Below, one piece after another: positions 1 to 12,541 of a DNA stretch of 64,000 nt. The position numbers and the translations under genes are program-made. Source of the stretch: Setomelanomma holmii (taxonomy: Eukaryota > Ascomycota > Dothideomycetes > Pleosporales > Phaeosphaeriaceae); the NCBI GenBank assembly GCA_010015745.1, contig ML978213.1:1-64000 (forward strand), in the 5' to 3' direction. The stretch's first letter is position 1, and each line of letters begins with the position of its first letter. The notes below the pieces were generated by a model. That model saw nothing but the letters and a program-made list of their open reading frames with translations, did no database searches and was not told the DNA's origin.

Positions 1-1122
1 GGGCAACGCTCCCACATCATCACAGTGGGCATTCCTTAAGTGCCAGACAGCAATAGCAGTCTTTAACATACAAGTGCGCTAGTCACTAGGCTACACTAGG
101 ATTATTAGGAATAAGGCAGCAGACCGCCTTGCTGATACTGAAGCAAAAGCACCTAGCCAGCCTTACGGCATGGCCGCAGAACTGACAGCATCTAGGGTAC
201 GTTCAATCGCTAAGTCCCTGCTCAACGCTGCTAGGCAGCGCTGGTGGGATCAAAAGCGGACATAAATGTCGGCCTGGTACTAGCAATAGGAACTACTCTA
301 TCAAACTACAAAGACACTAATCAAACTAACGCTGCTGCGCCCTATCCTTGCCTATCTGCTAGCTATCTAGACACAATATAGGGACTTTGCATAGTACTAT
401 ATCAAATTCAAACACAACACAGCTAAATTAAACTGCTCTTGCAGGCGACTTAAAACACCTAAGTACATGCTCTTCTGCAGAAAGACAAGACGCTCTTTTA
501 GTAGGTGGCTGCTCTGACCCTTCAGCCCTCTAAGCAACATCAAAGAGGCTGTCAGATACCTCAAGGTTCTACTTACTGAGCCTGAACACTTCAAAACACT
601 CTTGGAGACCACTAAGTACTTCACATCAATCTGCCGGCGATAATCCCAGGTATCTACTAGAATAGTCTAGCACGCCAAAATACAGTAATAAGCAGCTGAA
701 GCTGCCTATTTGTAACCCTATCAAAGTCACAGCATTACAAAGCACAGTACTAAGCGGCTAAGACCGCTTACGTGTGCTAATTAGTCTCTTGCTTATCCCT
801 TCTGTAAGAAGAAACATAACACACAAGCCCTCTTATTTGTTACCTTTATACCCTCTCCTCTAGCTTTAACGCTAACGCCCTAGGCCCACTAGCCCTAGAA
901 CAAGAGCTCTGCTTTATTGCTTAACACATCTCTGGCCCTACGGCCTAGAACCTAGATAGAGTCTTTTCAACTGGCGGAAATTACCCTACCAGACTGCACA
1001 CACTGCCAACACCCAAAGAATAGGAGCACCTGAGTACAGTCAGGGCGCTACCCGTCTTTCATGCCCCCTGGGAGGCTTTCATAGGACGTTAAACAATACA
1101 TACATACATACATACATACACA
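1..1122 (+). mobile_element. Degraded Tad1-like LINE, 3' end
   Basis: Conceptual translation of the first 640 bases gives the end of an RNase H domain (NKAADRLADTEAKAP near 110-155) followed by the cysteine-rich C-terminus typical of fungal Tad1/LINE polyproteins (LNCSCRRLKTPKYMLFCRK near 430-490) and an ending at a TAA at 641-643. Several in-frame TAA/TAG codons interrupt the frame (for example just after 263 and near 280-290), so the copy is dead. CAA/CAG to TAA/TAG changes fit repeat-induced point mutation. About 450 bases of 3' UTR and a short-repeat tail follow, the usual LINE 3' structure. The 5' part lies outside the window. Family assignment comes from motif recognition and was not searched. 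Confidence 0.72.
1096..1122 (+). repeat. (TACA)n tail
   Basis: About six and a half perfect TACA units directly follow the LINE 3' UTR. Tad1-clade LINEs commonly end in short tandem units instead of poly(A), so this is read as the element's 3' terminus. Confidence 0.8.
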
Positions 1123-1806
1123 CAATACAACCTCAGTTCAATCCTTCAATTCTTCCCGCATGCGCACTGTTTACTACACCGCGACATCATCGCACCCTTC
1201 TTGTCGGCACTGTCGCGCACAGTACTCGCCTTAGAAAGAATGGAGCTGAACATGGTGCGTACAGTGTAAGTGTCTCCTAGTTTCAAGTCTTTGTCCCAGA
1301 GTGGTTGAACGATCGTGCTGGGAGTGGACTTTGCGGGAAAAAAACTCGATGCGAACCTTCCGTACTGTTTATCCTCTCATCGCCATGGTCAACGATAGTG
1401 ACGTATGCGTCCAAACGCGAGAAATCCCTCTAATCGATGAATCTCGGGGAAGGCGCGGGCAGGGGGTGTTCAACTCTCACTTGGATGTGACCGTGAAAGC
1501 ACTCCGCCGACTATGGGTACGATATTGAGACCAGCACGGGATATACACGTTGAAAGACGACGAATCTCACTACGCAGATTGAATTCCTAAGGAGGATGAG
1601 GCGGCAGAGAGGGAGTAGGGCTCGGATTTCGCGCTCTTTTGGCCACATCAATCGTGCTTGCGACAATTCGGGGCAAGCTTTCGGCACTCCCACAACACAA
1701 CCGACGACATCAAGACACAGCACGGATATTGGCCATGCCCTGTACTGATACGCCTGAATAGTCTACATTGTTCTACTCGACCGTGTTTCCTTAGGATCAG
1801 AGATAT
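1123..1806. other. Intergenic, nothing recognised
   Basis: A 75-codon open frame at 1301-1528 has no recognisable motif and is not supported as a gene. Otherwise this is the boundary between the LINE and the 3' end of the GNAT gene. Confidence 0.5.
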
Positions 1807-2591
1807 CTAGTCGCTCCTCACTTTTGGTCTGTATATGCATCCGACTTCCTCGTAGAGACCGGCAGTCTCGTCAGAGCACACGCTCCTCAAATCCATGGAA
1901 ATTCTTCCTGCTTCTTCAAACCCGAGTCTCTCGTAAAATGGCACAGCCTCGACGGTCGATTCCACGTACGCCGGCAAGCCCTCTGCCTCACATTTCTCCA
2001 GTGCCCAATCTACTAGCATTCTTCCAGCACCTCTACGAGCATACACTGCCTCTACTGCCAGATATGTGAGCTCTATACTAGACGTCAGTGGTCTTCAATT
2101 CAGGTCAGCAGCTGCTCAAGGGGCTGCGAACCATAACGCGGCGTATCTCCAATGATTTTTTCTTCAACCTTTCCAACCTCTACTAGCCAATGGCTAAGTA
2201 TCTTCCAATCCGCCGTTTTTGGCAGCTTCCACCTTGGTCGAATATGGTCATCACCTGGGTGTATGGGATGCGACCACTTTGCGAAACCCACAATCTCGCC
2301 CCTGGATCGGCCATGCGAATCGACTCCTGCACCATTGACTGGATTGATAGCGTTTTGAATATAAGTTTCCGCATCTACGCTTTCCTCAACATTGATCACG
2401 ACGAGTACTGTTGTCTTCTCATCTTGCATGTCGGTCAAGGCCTTCTCTTCAACGACTTTCCGAAGCTCTGTGAGGTCCTTATCGGCAGCGTGGATTGCTC
2501 TGATGATGACATTGGTACCGAAGGCATCCATGTGGATCTGCATAATGCGGGCTGCATCATGAGGCTGAGCGATCGCAATCTGGAACGGCAT
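1807..2591 (-). CDS. GNAT-family N-acetyltransferase
   Basis: Two exons, 2591-2132 and 2072-1807, join in phase 1 through a 59-nt intron (donor GTTCGC, branch CTGAC, acceptor TAG) and give a 241-residue protein. The N-terminal MPFQIAIAQPHDAARIMQIH is the usual fungal GNAT beta1-alpha1 opening. The splice restores a strand reading YELTYLAV, which precedes motif A (ARRGAGRMLVDWAL, the acetyl-CoA pyrophosphate-binding R-x-x-G-x-G/A loop). Motif B follows with PFYERLGFEEAG. The enzyme transfers acetyl from acetyl-CoA to an amine, and its substrate cannot be read from sequence. A non-consensus donor makes the exact junction the weakest point. Stand-alone gene, probably cytosolic (no signal peptide or TM segment). 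Confidence 0.82.
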
Positions 2592-3135
2592 AATCGCTCA
2601 AAAAGCTCTAGTTTCGAAGTGAAGAGAATGGGGGCGAATATCGTGTGCTTCCGCGAGCCAGGAGTATTCTCTAGGCCGCACGAGAATTGCGCTGCTCACC
2701 GGTCAACATATGCATGATACTCATACGTGGCAAGGATCGCTTGGCTGCACAGCGTGAGGCTCTGCTACAAGGCTTCATGGGTCAAGAACATTCGCAACTC
2801 TTTCTCAACCAAGGTGTCGATGCTGATGTTCAGATGTGCTCGTGCGATGATCCGCAGTGGATGGTGGGGTCATCAGGGTCACCAATCGGAATTGTTGATG
2901 TCATTGGATGGCTGACAAGCCTTGAGATAGGTACTTCCGTTCCCTTCAAACTACTCCGTCAGACTTTATCACCATCGTCAACTAGATGAAATGCTATCTT
3001 CTCCTTCTCCCGTCCCACGCAAAGGTCGAGATAGCCGTTTGAAAGGGACATCCGAACATCAGCCCTACCGCCCGTAGTGCATGGAACTGTACTGTGTTCG
3101 TATAATACACTGCACGCGCGGTATATAGCAGCTCA
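2592..3135. other. Intergenic, nothing recognised
   Basis: Contains the upstream region of the GNAT gene and the 3' flank of the membrane-protein gene. A 100-codon plus-strand frame at 2687-2989 shows no family signature. Confidence 0.45.
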
Positions 3136-3934
3136 TCAAGTCGAAAGAACTGCCAACTTCCAGTCCGTATTAGTGTGATTATTGCTCGTGGTTGTCTTCA
3201 GATAGCAATTCGCCCCATTGCTGTCATACAGCTTGCGCAGATTTTCCGAAAAGACGACTCCAACACATTTCTGATTGCTTTGAATCGCATTCGTCAACGC
3301 GCATGATTCTAAGCAGTTCTTCATCGTGTATGACACAAAGGCTGCAATATCGTTGCCAGGAGCATCCGTGTTCGCGTTGCAGCTAAAGTCCCACACCCTG
3401 TTCGCGAGCACGACTGCGAAGTGTCCAGAGCCATCGCACGTGTTGCTAACACGTAGTACATCGTCGGGGAGCTTTGGAGTGTATATGTTCGTGTCTAGGG
3501 CAGTGCTTGCAGAGCTTGTAGTTGGCTGCGAGGCTGTAACGGACGTGAATGATGGAGCTACCGTGATAACGCGAGTTGCTTGGGACGGAGAAGACGTGGA
3601 CTGGGCTTTCGATCTGTTCTAAGTGTCAGTCAACAGTCCTTTTCTTGGCTTCTACCCCAATTTAGACCTCCTCCAAGACATACTTCGCATTCTGTACTGC
3701 GATCGAGCCTCCTACCCCGCCCCCAACGGCAGCTGCAAGAAGAACGAAAACCAAGATCAAGACTAGCCAGAATGTCTGACGTCGGAGTCCCAATATCGTG
3801 CGCTTCTTGTCCGCCTCGGTCGCAGGATGTGCTGGTGCATTCTGTGGAGGTGGTTGGTGTTGGTATGAGTTATACAGTTCAGGCGCGTCCGCATAGGCGA
3901 TCTGGGGCGATGACGGCTTTGGTTCGTGTGACAT
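3136..3934 (-). CDS. Single-pass membrane protein, Cys-containing ectodomain
   Basis: Exons 3934-3668 and 3618-3136 join in phase 0 across a 49-nt intron (GTCTAA...TTAG), giving 249 residues. Order: a cytosolic Pro/Gln/Tyr-rich N-terminus (about 1-45), a basic stop (DKKRT, RR), one hydrophobic helix (about 56-78, WLVLILVFVLLAAAVGGGVG), a Ser/Thr-rich stalk (about 90-140), then a C-terminal globular part with several cysteines (NTCDGSG, FSCN, KNCLESC, KCVGV, NCYLK). The cysteine spacing resembles PAN/apple-like ectodomains of fungal surface proteins, but this is an inference. Likely a type II or reverse signal-anchor plasma-membrane protein of unknown role. The clean splice and composition support a real gene. 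Confidence 0.72.
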
Positions 3935-6900
3935 ATTGGAGCTTCTATGTGATGATAGCGGGTGTCATATGGAAGCCGTGACATGGGTATTAAGTGTCTA
4001 TAAGGCTGGGGTGGGCAACGATCAGGCTAGGTCGTTGAACAATTAGGCTTGCAGAATGGTGAGAAGGCTGGAGCCGAGATCTAACGCCATTATGCATGTC
4101 TTACCTTGGTCACGCAAGGCTATGATATCGAGGTTTGCCTTGATTCTGTTGGTCTCGTACTCTGTGATTTGCAGGGTGTTGTCAAATGTCATAGCCCACG
4201 CTCTGCCGTGAAGGTTCAAGTTATCAGAATTGATGTGCAAAATGCGTTAGATCGCGAGAAATAGATACACCTTTCCTTGCAGTCGTCAAGTGAGGCAGAC
4301 GGCTATAGAGCTGGGGCTGTTTGCCGCATGGCGTCTTTATTGCAGGTGCGTGGCGTCCTCTTCGCCGATCGAGAAGGTGCACCCGTAGCTACGCAGCCAT
4401 TCGTTTCGGCCCCAAAGTCTTCCACCATGGATTTTGATGCCTCAAGAATGATGATCTTGTCGTCCAATTAGACCCTGTCGTGGGCCAGAAATCAGTTGTC
4501 ATTGGAATAATGAGCAGGCAAGTATTTTTTTTTACTATACACGTCTGTAGGCAAAATCGCGAAACCTGACATGCTCGTGTAGGAGAAGGCAAAGCCAAGA
4601 TCGAGGCAAGTGTTCCACGCGATATCCGTCGACTTTTGACTTATAGAACACCGATATCCCAGATGTCGAGTTCTGGTGCAGGCAAAGAGCGGGGTCGTAG
4701 CGATCAAACACCGATCAGGAAAAACCGCCACGCACAAGGCTGAATAGCCTCGTACAGTGCCCAAGCATCCCACACACGCATAACACATGTCAATCCGTTA
4801 TCAGCCTGGAGCGTCGACTAAGCTCAACGAAATTGGGACAGAACGCGCCACTGTTGCTCCAGCCATTGAGCAGTCAAGCTCTGGTCTTGCATGGTCTCAA
4901 CTAAGTGACAAAACTTTTAGAGGGACCAATGGCATATTATCGGTCCTCCAGAAAGGAGGGCAACTTAAGTCGGGTTCTGTCGGTGGTGAGATCCCCACAC
5001 ACGTGACTCCGCGGCTAGCGCCTTGGCCTTCTCACCTTGGTATATAGTTTCTCTCTCCCATAGTCCTAATACTACAAGTTTCTTCCCTGTTGACAGGTTC
5101 AGACTCAAGATCTCGCCCATGCCAGCAGGGCTTGCGACTGGCGTAGTCTTTCATCGCGAAACTTATCTCATGAACGCGCATACCATAATGCTCCTTCCAC
5201 TTCTCGGAGAAATCACCGAGTCACTGCGAATTGACTAAATGGAGCGGGAGCAATCATTGACGCGGTTCCACGGTAATTTGGTCATCACCATGGTTGCTGG
5301 AAGGCTCAAAGAAACATGACGCACAAGAGGAGGCGTTTTATACGGAGAGAGCTGACACCAAGTCTAAGATCATCAAAGCTTTTTAAGGTAGCCTTCGGCC
5401 ATCAGTCTCTCCGCTTGTGATATGTCAGCATACGACCAAACAAGCTCATCTTCGGTCAATTTTCATCGCGCCACGGATATCCAATTCTTCCTCTAGACTT
5501 TACGTCGCGGCAACGCACAGCCTTCTTCTTTTGTGCATTCGAAATCATCAGTGTGTACACTGGAGGTTCTCGACAGTATGATCTAGTCATTCGTTGATCG
5601 TGTTGAACATTGGATTATGCGTAGCCAAGGTGCGTGAATGAATGGTGTCGGTTCCACTGTGCTATTGTCATATCATATAGTTCTATGGAGGAAAGCACAT
5701 CGCAGAACGGATTCGACCGTTCGGAGCGGTTTCTCACACCTGCGACGCAAAAGAAAGGAGGCACATGACCCAAGAGACAGTCATTTTGCTATAGACGCGA
5801 GTTCGCCATGATGCCACCTCACACACCTTCCTAATACCCTTGGGAGCACATCCGACCACCGCGAGACCTCTCGTTGGTCTCGACCCAACCATTTTGCCCA
5901 TCTTGTTTGACTATCGGACAGCGTCAGCGAGCCATGGATGGCATCTACCACGCTTCTGGTTATCAGAAGACCTCCGAGAGTGCTGGAATATTTTAGTGGA
6001 CTAGATTAGAAGACGGTAGTATTTACCTCTGTTCCCAGGACCTTATCCGTGCATTTCGCGAAAGCTTGCTGGAAAGGTTCAGCCATGTTGTTCCTCGCAC
6101 TTTACTTTATTTGGCATAAAAAGGCGCATGGGACGTTTCGAGTCACTTGATGTCCGAGTCTCGGGCAAGTAACATATTTGAGTGCTGTAGCTAGGTGCGT
6201 CACAAATATTCGTCGCCATGATCGGCTTTTCGGAAATGCGCTGGCTCATGCATTGTCACCAACTCACTTTCCGGACAGCGAGCACAGGACCATCGGGAGT
6301 AGGCCAGGTACGTTTTGACCAAACCAGTGGCAAGATTCTGGATCGGAAGGATGTTGCGAGTGAGAGTGTCGATGCTTTTATCCTTTTTTGCAGCACTACT
6401 GATCTGAGCAATGGTCGCTTGGTTCTCATTGGACATAGACTTGTCTCCCGCAGGTTTTGGTTTTGTCAGAGGTCGACTCAGAATATTAATGCGTCTAGCA
6501 AGGACTAGAAGGGGATCACAGCTGTAATGTTCTGACGCGAAGACGGCTGTGGGAACCAGGTAGACGTGTTCTGCTGTTCCTGAATTCGGAAGGCGGACGC
6601 AGAAGTCCATCATAAGCGCCCATGTCCCTTTTGAAACTACTTTGGTAGCTTTGAAGAGAGCAGTAGAGGAAAGGACCTCCACGGTAAGGTTATATGAACC
6701 TAGCTTCTGTCAACATTAGACTCCGCAACAAGCAATGAAGTGGGGCTCAGAAGGTCTGGCTTGACTTGATTGATTACATATTTGAGCCTAGTAGTTGCCT
6801 ATAGAGGCTTAATTCCTACCTAGATAGGTAAGTGGGTCTCTGAAGGTGAACGGATTGACTTGCTTGTTGCGGACTGTGGTCAACATGATTAGTATCTTCA

Positions 6901-9900
6901 AATATTGGTAGCTCATCTGGTAATTTTGGGCAGCGAAGTGAGTATTGCTCTGCCATTTCATGCATGTTCGATTTTGGTGCTCTGGACGGTCGCAGGGATG
7001 CCGCCAATAACTTATAATTTACGACCTGTAGCACCGAGCCGACATAGCGACGTGATGTCGGGTTTCTAGCACCCAGTGTCAGGTACGGCGATATACTGTA
7101 GCCCTCTAGTGTTCTGCCCCAGGTTTTCATCCCATTTTCCCTCTCGCGCTAGTACGTTCTGGGCTTAGCACCCAGCTCGTGCCTTTGTACATAGCTTGTG
7201 CCTTTGTACATAGCTCGCTCCTTTTATAGAACCAATACAACACGATTCACACATGTTCCATTCCTGGTCCTATTGACACCCAGAACTCTTCTCATGGCAA
7301 GAAAATGCTGCATTTTGAAGTAGTCGCGCAGATATGAACAGATGGCACAGCTTCTTGTAAACTTGATCGTGCGGAGCACGTTGTTGAAAGAAGGAAGGAG
7401 ACAGCGGTGACTAGTATTTCTACCTTCACACAACCTAGGATCATGGCATTCTGCGTTGGTGTTTTCAGTCACACTTTTGACAAGTAGCTCGAAGAGGACT
7501 TGTCAATTGCGGAGAGAAAGAAAGGCAACCGGTCAGTAAGTGGTCATACACTCCTGAGTCGAGAAGACAACAAGTTCAAGCTGTCCCTCCATCTGGAACA
7601 CTGAAGTCCGACCAGAGCAGGAATGTGAATTACTCGTCCGTCTCACCTTTACACGACACCGCATCCAGGATACTCCCAGCCATGCTATCACTTCGTCTTT
7701 GATTTCGAGCAAGCTACCCAGGTGGCGCAGACATTTTCATACCTTTCCAGTCTCTGAGTCTACGGCCCGGCGAAAATCAGAAGCCATGCAGGCTTCAGAT
7801 CTTTATCTCGGGAACAGAGCGAGAACATAGATACCGCATCCTTTCCGTTTCGGTAAGACCCAGCCTTTGCTGTGGTTGTAAGGACAAAGCATCTATGGAG
7901 ATAATGGTGAACTTATATAGCCTCGTCTGACAGAGACCTGTTCTTGTGGAGAATACATATCGACAGTACATATGATAGGCATCCATGGCTAATCTAATCA
8001 GCATCGAGTGCTGTGATGTCAAGTTCATCTCGAAGATAGCCAGAAGATTGAATGTAAGAGAAAATCTTCATGTCCCGAAAGCCTCTGCGTACAGCAAAAA
8101 TCCATTGACTATGTGAAGAGGAACTCGGGATCATGTCTTGATGCGCCAGATTGTTCGAAAGACGACAGCAAACCAGACATTGACACGCTTCGTGGACTTC
8201 TTTAATCACATTCGAACAATGGCTGCAGGGATGAGAGGAAGGTGCAGTGGCGGTCGCATCATGATTATGCTCTTGGCGAATAACCTAAACATAGCAATGC
8301 CCTCTTTGTGCTTTAAGTAACCAATGATCAAGAAATTGGATTATTGTTTGGCACGGCAAAACGCCCATGGATGGGTGGCATCCAGAGTTTTGAACTGCTC
8401 GCGCCAACACTGGGATTTGATTCTGTCAAATGGATCTCGAACCAAGCCAGCCCATATGACATAGTGGATGTTGGTGTTTAACCTTTCTTGGATTGTATTC
8501 CAAATCGTCGACACATCAACTGGATCTTTCCGAGCTTCCAGACCGGCAAACAAACATGGAAGACATTGTATATAATCTGAGCGAAAGGCAGGAGCAACCA
8601 TTGTTCTTGGCTACTTTCATTCAGATTTTGATATTTGGAAGCTTGCTTGTAGGTTTGAGACGTGTCGAAGAGCTCGGACGGCGAGATGTTCGTACCCGTT
8701 CGAAGTACGTCAGCTTCATGTATACGCAAGCCACAATTTTTTTATCGTCCACAATCCCTTCATGCGTGGAGTGGATAGCCACTTCCAATCAGGACGGCAC
8801 ATGACATGCACTGCTTCAAATCTGACTTTTGGAAGAAACTCCGAACACATAAAATGTGAGGTGTAGTGATTCTGAAGCGAAAAGGACAGCATATGTAGGC
8901 CTTGTAGTTTATCATGGAGAAACACAAAGGGGACACCCTTGCATGCACCGAGGCTTTGTAAAGCCGAAGCCTGGGAAGTGGTGCTCGAAAGAATCGAGAA
9001 GACTGGTCTAGCGAGGTTCTTATACCCATCTTCGCAGCGAACTCCATGGGAACATTGCCCGGAGTCTTTGATACGTCCCAGCCTCACACAAGTCCCTCGC
9101 CAGTCATTTGACATTTTTGCGAATCATGCCTCGTCCTCGCTATCTTTTGGCAACCAGAAGAAACAGACATAGCCGGCCTCAGACCTACTTTACGAAGACC
9201 GTCAGTCGCCAGGCACCGATTTGAAACACACAGGAATCAGCAGAAGCGCACGACATCATGAAGCGCATGACGGATAGTTTTCGAGGCCCGATGTCACAAT
9301 AGCCATGTTCCACGAATGGTCTTTTTTTGGTCCTGGGAGAGCGCGGTAGATGATGGCAGGATATGTTCAGAACGTTGTGAAGGGCCTTTATACACCTCCA
9401 ACAGCCTCAGCTCATGCAGTGTCGAGCGGCGAATTTCCATGCCAGACATCCCTCTTGAGCTCACTGTCTTTGGCTTTTCGTCCCCGTCGAACTGACAGTG
9501 TACCATTTGGATTCGAGCAAAACCACATAAGCCTGCAAATCCCACAGTTCGAACCACTTCCAATCGCCCATCACATCATTCGTGAGTGTTTTCGAAGTAT
9601 CCAGAGACCATCACGAGGAGGATTTGGGTTTTTGGAAAGGGAAAAAGGGAGGGCGGGGAACATGGCTTTGCCACATCTCTATTTTCTAGAATTGCAAAAC
9701 TCGATGAACTGGGAAAGTTGATTGAAGAACTGAAAGCTGATTTTATACGCAGACAACGGAGGAAATGACATGGTCACGCATGCTGCGAAAAAAGCACCAA
9801 AGGGATGGAATTTTGGCCAGAATGGTTGTGGCTGAGGAACATGTGCCTAGTGCGAACGACTTGTCTCGTCGTCGCACACATGCGAACTCCTGGCTATGCT

Positions 9901-9965
9901 TTGAGACCCATGCCAAGCGCGTCTATCCTTCCAACGCCAACGCGATGCAACATTTCTCGTGACAC
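3935..9965. other. 6-kb gene-poor region
   Basis: No reading frame here shows a recognisable family, and no pair of frames joins convincingly by splicing. The longest frames are 160 codons (6200-6682, minus), 132 codons (8716-9114, minus) and 123 codons (9350-9721, plus), and none has conserved-looking blocks. Overlapping minus-strand frames at 8341-9563 could be a badly decayed gene, but I cannot name it. The region holds a short 19-bp direct repeat (7174-7225) and no visible transposon ends. It may be old repeat-derived or pseudogene DNA. Confidence 0.5.
7174..7225. repeat. 19-bp direct repeat, about 2.6 copies
   Basis: Two adjacent units, 7174-7192 and 7193-7211, differ at one base (AGCTYGTGCCTTTGTACAT). 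A decayed partial third unit follows (AGCTCGCTCCTTTT). It lies in the gene-poor region with no associated gene. Confidence 0.8.
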
Positions 9966-12541
9966 TCAACCGCCCTTCTTCTCCGCAATCTCAATATGCT
10001 GCACCCTCGGCTCATCATGTGCATCTGGCATGACTTCATCCGTAAAGCTCGCCCTTCCGTGCCCTTTAACAGCTCCATCGATACCCATCACCCCGCCATC
10101 GATTGTACTACTAGTCGCACTACTCAGCCCATTCATCGCATCCATACTGCCATTGACCTCGACCATCTCCTGCACGCCAGTTCCGCCACCAGTATCATCG
10201 TGCTCCGTATTTGGCGTCAACGTGGCAGACGAAAGGTTTGAGTCGTGACGATTGTGGCTATGGAATTCTTGCGCACTCATGTTAGCCCAATCTTCGTCGT
10301 AGTTGTAGCCCGGCGGGCCATCGATGGTATCATTCCAATCGCCCTTTGGGACATCGCCGCTTTGATCGTATTCCATGTGTTCCCAGCCGGTTGCGGCCTT
10401 TTGCAACTCCTCCATGAAATTGAGGTTGTCTTTCTTGACAAAGTCTTCGAGAGGTTTAGGAAGAGGGAGCGGGTCGGGTGCCATTGCGTCTTTGTGGGCG
10501 TACACCAGCAGGGCTGATGCAGACTCAGTAGCTGCGCGTTCGAGGACTTCTTCCTGCGTGAGACAATCGCGCCGGATGGTTGGTGAGGAGGGTTCGGTAT
10601 CGTACTGCACACGCCACCATTGTTGCGCTCCGGGCGTGTTGGAAGTTGTGTCTGGATGCTGAAGATATACAACTCCGAGATGCGTTGCTACGCCGCAGAG
10701 GTTGTACGGGTTATGCATCGCGTCTTGTGGGCTCTGTCCTTCGGGGTACTCGGTGTCCGTAATGTCAATCAACGTCTCAGCGCCATCGTCAACCACCGGC
10801 TTGAAACGACCAGAAATACTGCTAAGAGTTTCGCGAATCCGCTTGCTTTGAGCATCGAGACCTGGCTTGATTAGCGTTACGAACACGGTAGATACGTGGC
10901 TATTTACCAGCAAGCTTGCTTTCGATGCTCTGGTGCAGGCTCTGCAGCTGAGCGAGCACCGCGGCATCTTGTGTGTCTGTGTCTTCGTGACCCTCGCGCG
11001 GCTGGAAGGCCTTCATACTTGTTTCGATGAGCTTCAAAGTCTCTACAGGCTTGATCTTCTCATTCTTTGGCGTATGAAACTTCAAGCTTTGCACAGTCGT
11101 GTCAATGTGTTTGAGCTGATCTTCGTGTTGTTTCATGTCGTGATACATGCTGTCAATGACAGGCTTGTTGACTTGCAGATAACGATCGGCATATAAGGTT
11201 GCAGGAACGCGGCAGCCCAGACCCTGAGCATTTGTTGTAGCAGATGTAAGGCGTAAGAGGAGGACCTTGCTGATATCGGTTATATGAGCACTTCCGGTGG
11301 CCGAGGAGAAGAGGTTCTCATCAAGGACGTCGTAGACGCTCAAGCCCGGATTGGCTCCTTCTCTGATTATGGTCCCATCGAAGACAAAGTTCTGGACACT
11401 GCGTTCTCCTACGTTGACGACAGATCGGACCCATCCATCTAGCGGCTCATCAGGAACCTGGGCGTCGTACGCAGCACTCCACAGCATCAGGAATTTGAGC
11501 AAGTCATCGTCATCGTCTTCCATCGGCGGACGAGACTCTTTCCAACCGTCGAGCTCCAGCATGGAGGTCACGGTTGCATATGCTCGGTCCGACTTGTCGA
11601 GAAATGCCATCAGTCGCTGCGTCTCGTGGAGTATGTCCAGCCCATGCGCCTCCTCAAGGCCGGTAGTGGTGTCGATAATACGCGCAGGTATCGCGGGGCT
11701 TCCTTTCCACCAGTCATCGCCCATCCAATAGCTTCTCTGCGTCACACTCGAAGCGAGCAGGAAATCTCGAAACAGCGGGATCGTGTGCAGAATGGAGATG
11801 AGAGCGGGGAGGTAGTTGAATCTAGGCGAAGGTTTGAGAAAGCCAGGCTGGCCTTGTTTGCGCTGGCGCTCGCTTGGTGCCGGGTCGGGTATGACCTCAG
11901 TTGCTGTCGGCACCATAGCCCACTGTGCTGTGTCGTAGTGATCTTTAGTCGCGGGTCCGAAGACGGAGTGGGTGTTGCCTACAACACCAGACTCTTGGAG
12001 GTTTTCTATGCCTGCCGCTGCTGTCAGCAGATATCCTTCTTGTGCTTGTCAAGCACTAACTTTGCATGGGATTGTCGCCGAGATGTGTGGAGAGGTTGGA
12101 TCGCTGGCTCGTACGTGAAGGCGGGCGTGTTGGTGCTCTGCTCTGGCTGTTGCTATGCGGGTAGTTCTCGAAGCCTGGAGCATAGTCAATATTGAATGCT
12201 GAAGTCGTCTTGTCAGCCCAGGTCCGCACTGCTGCCCTTTGGGCTGCTCACGTACTGGGGATGCCGCCGTTCCCATCGTTTTCGCCGTACCGACCTGCGC
12301 CGAATGCAGTATTGTCCCACTGCGGCTTCGCATCAGTCAAGAGTTTCCTCATATTGGCCGGGTCCGTTTCATAGTATTTCATCGCCGCTTGCTCCAAGTT
12401 GTTGTCGCATATCTGAACATAGGTTAGAGGACTTGCATTTCAGTATGCATAGTGGCGCACCTTGAGCAGCTGGACAGCATCGTCAGGCGTGAGCGCATAG
12501 CCGATGAACTCGAGTAAGTCGGCGACTTTGGTGTCCGCCAT
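9966..12541 (-). CDS. UBA-domain pseudo-USP protein (RUP1-like family)
   Basis: Five exons join cleanly: 12541-12461, 12412-12256, 12198-12061, 12011-10908 and 10861-9966, with introns of 46-57 nt. The N-terminus (about 1-50, VADLLEFIGYALTPDDAVQL) is a UBA fold. The middle (from about residue 150, FNYLPALISILHTIPLFRDF) aligns with the Cys box of USP25/28-type deubiquitinases but has no catalytic cysteine and no GNTCW motif. Near the C-terminal third, YNLCGVATHLG and a later W-V/Y-D pattern match the USP His-box strand, but the GHY core is replaced (LQHPDT). It is therefore probably a ubiquitin-binding, catalytically dead USP scaffold. This matches a fungal family annotated as ubiquitin-interaction proteins, related to yeast Rup1, an Rsp5/Ubp2 regulator. 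An acidic, low-complexity tail follows. Confidence 0.8.

Noticed and set aside
6200..6682. 160-codon minus-strand frame as a gene
   Set aside because: No recognisable domain, start context or neighbouring exon; left as a possible orphan only.
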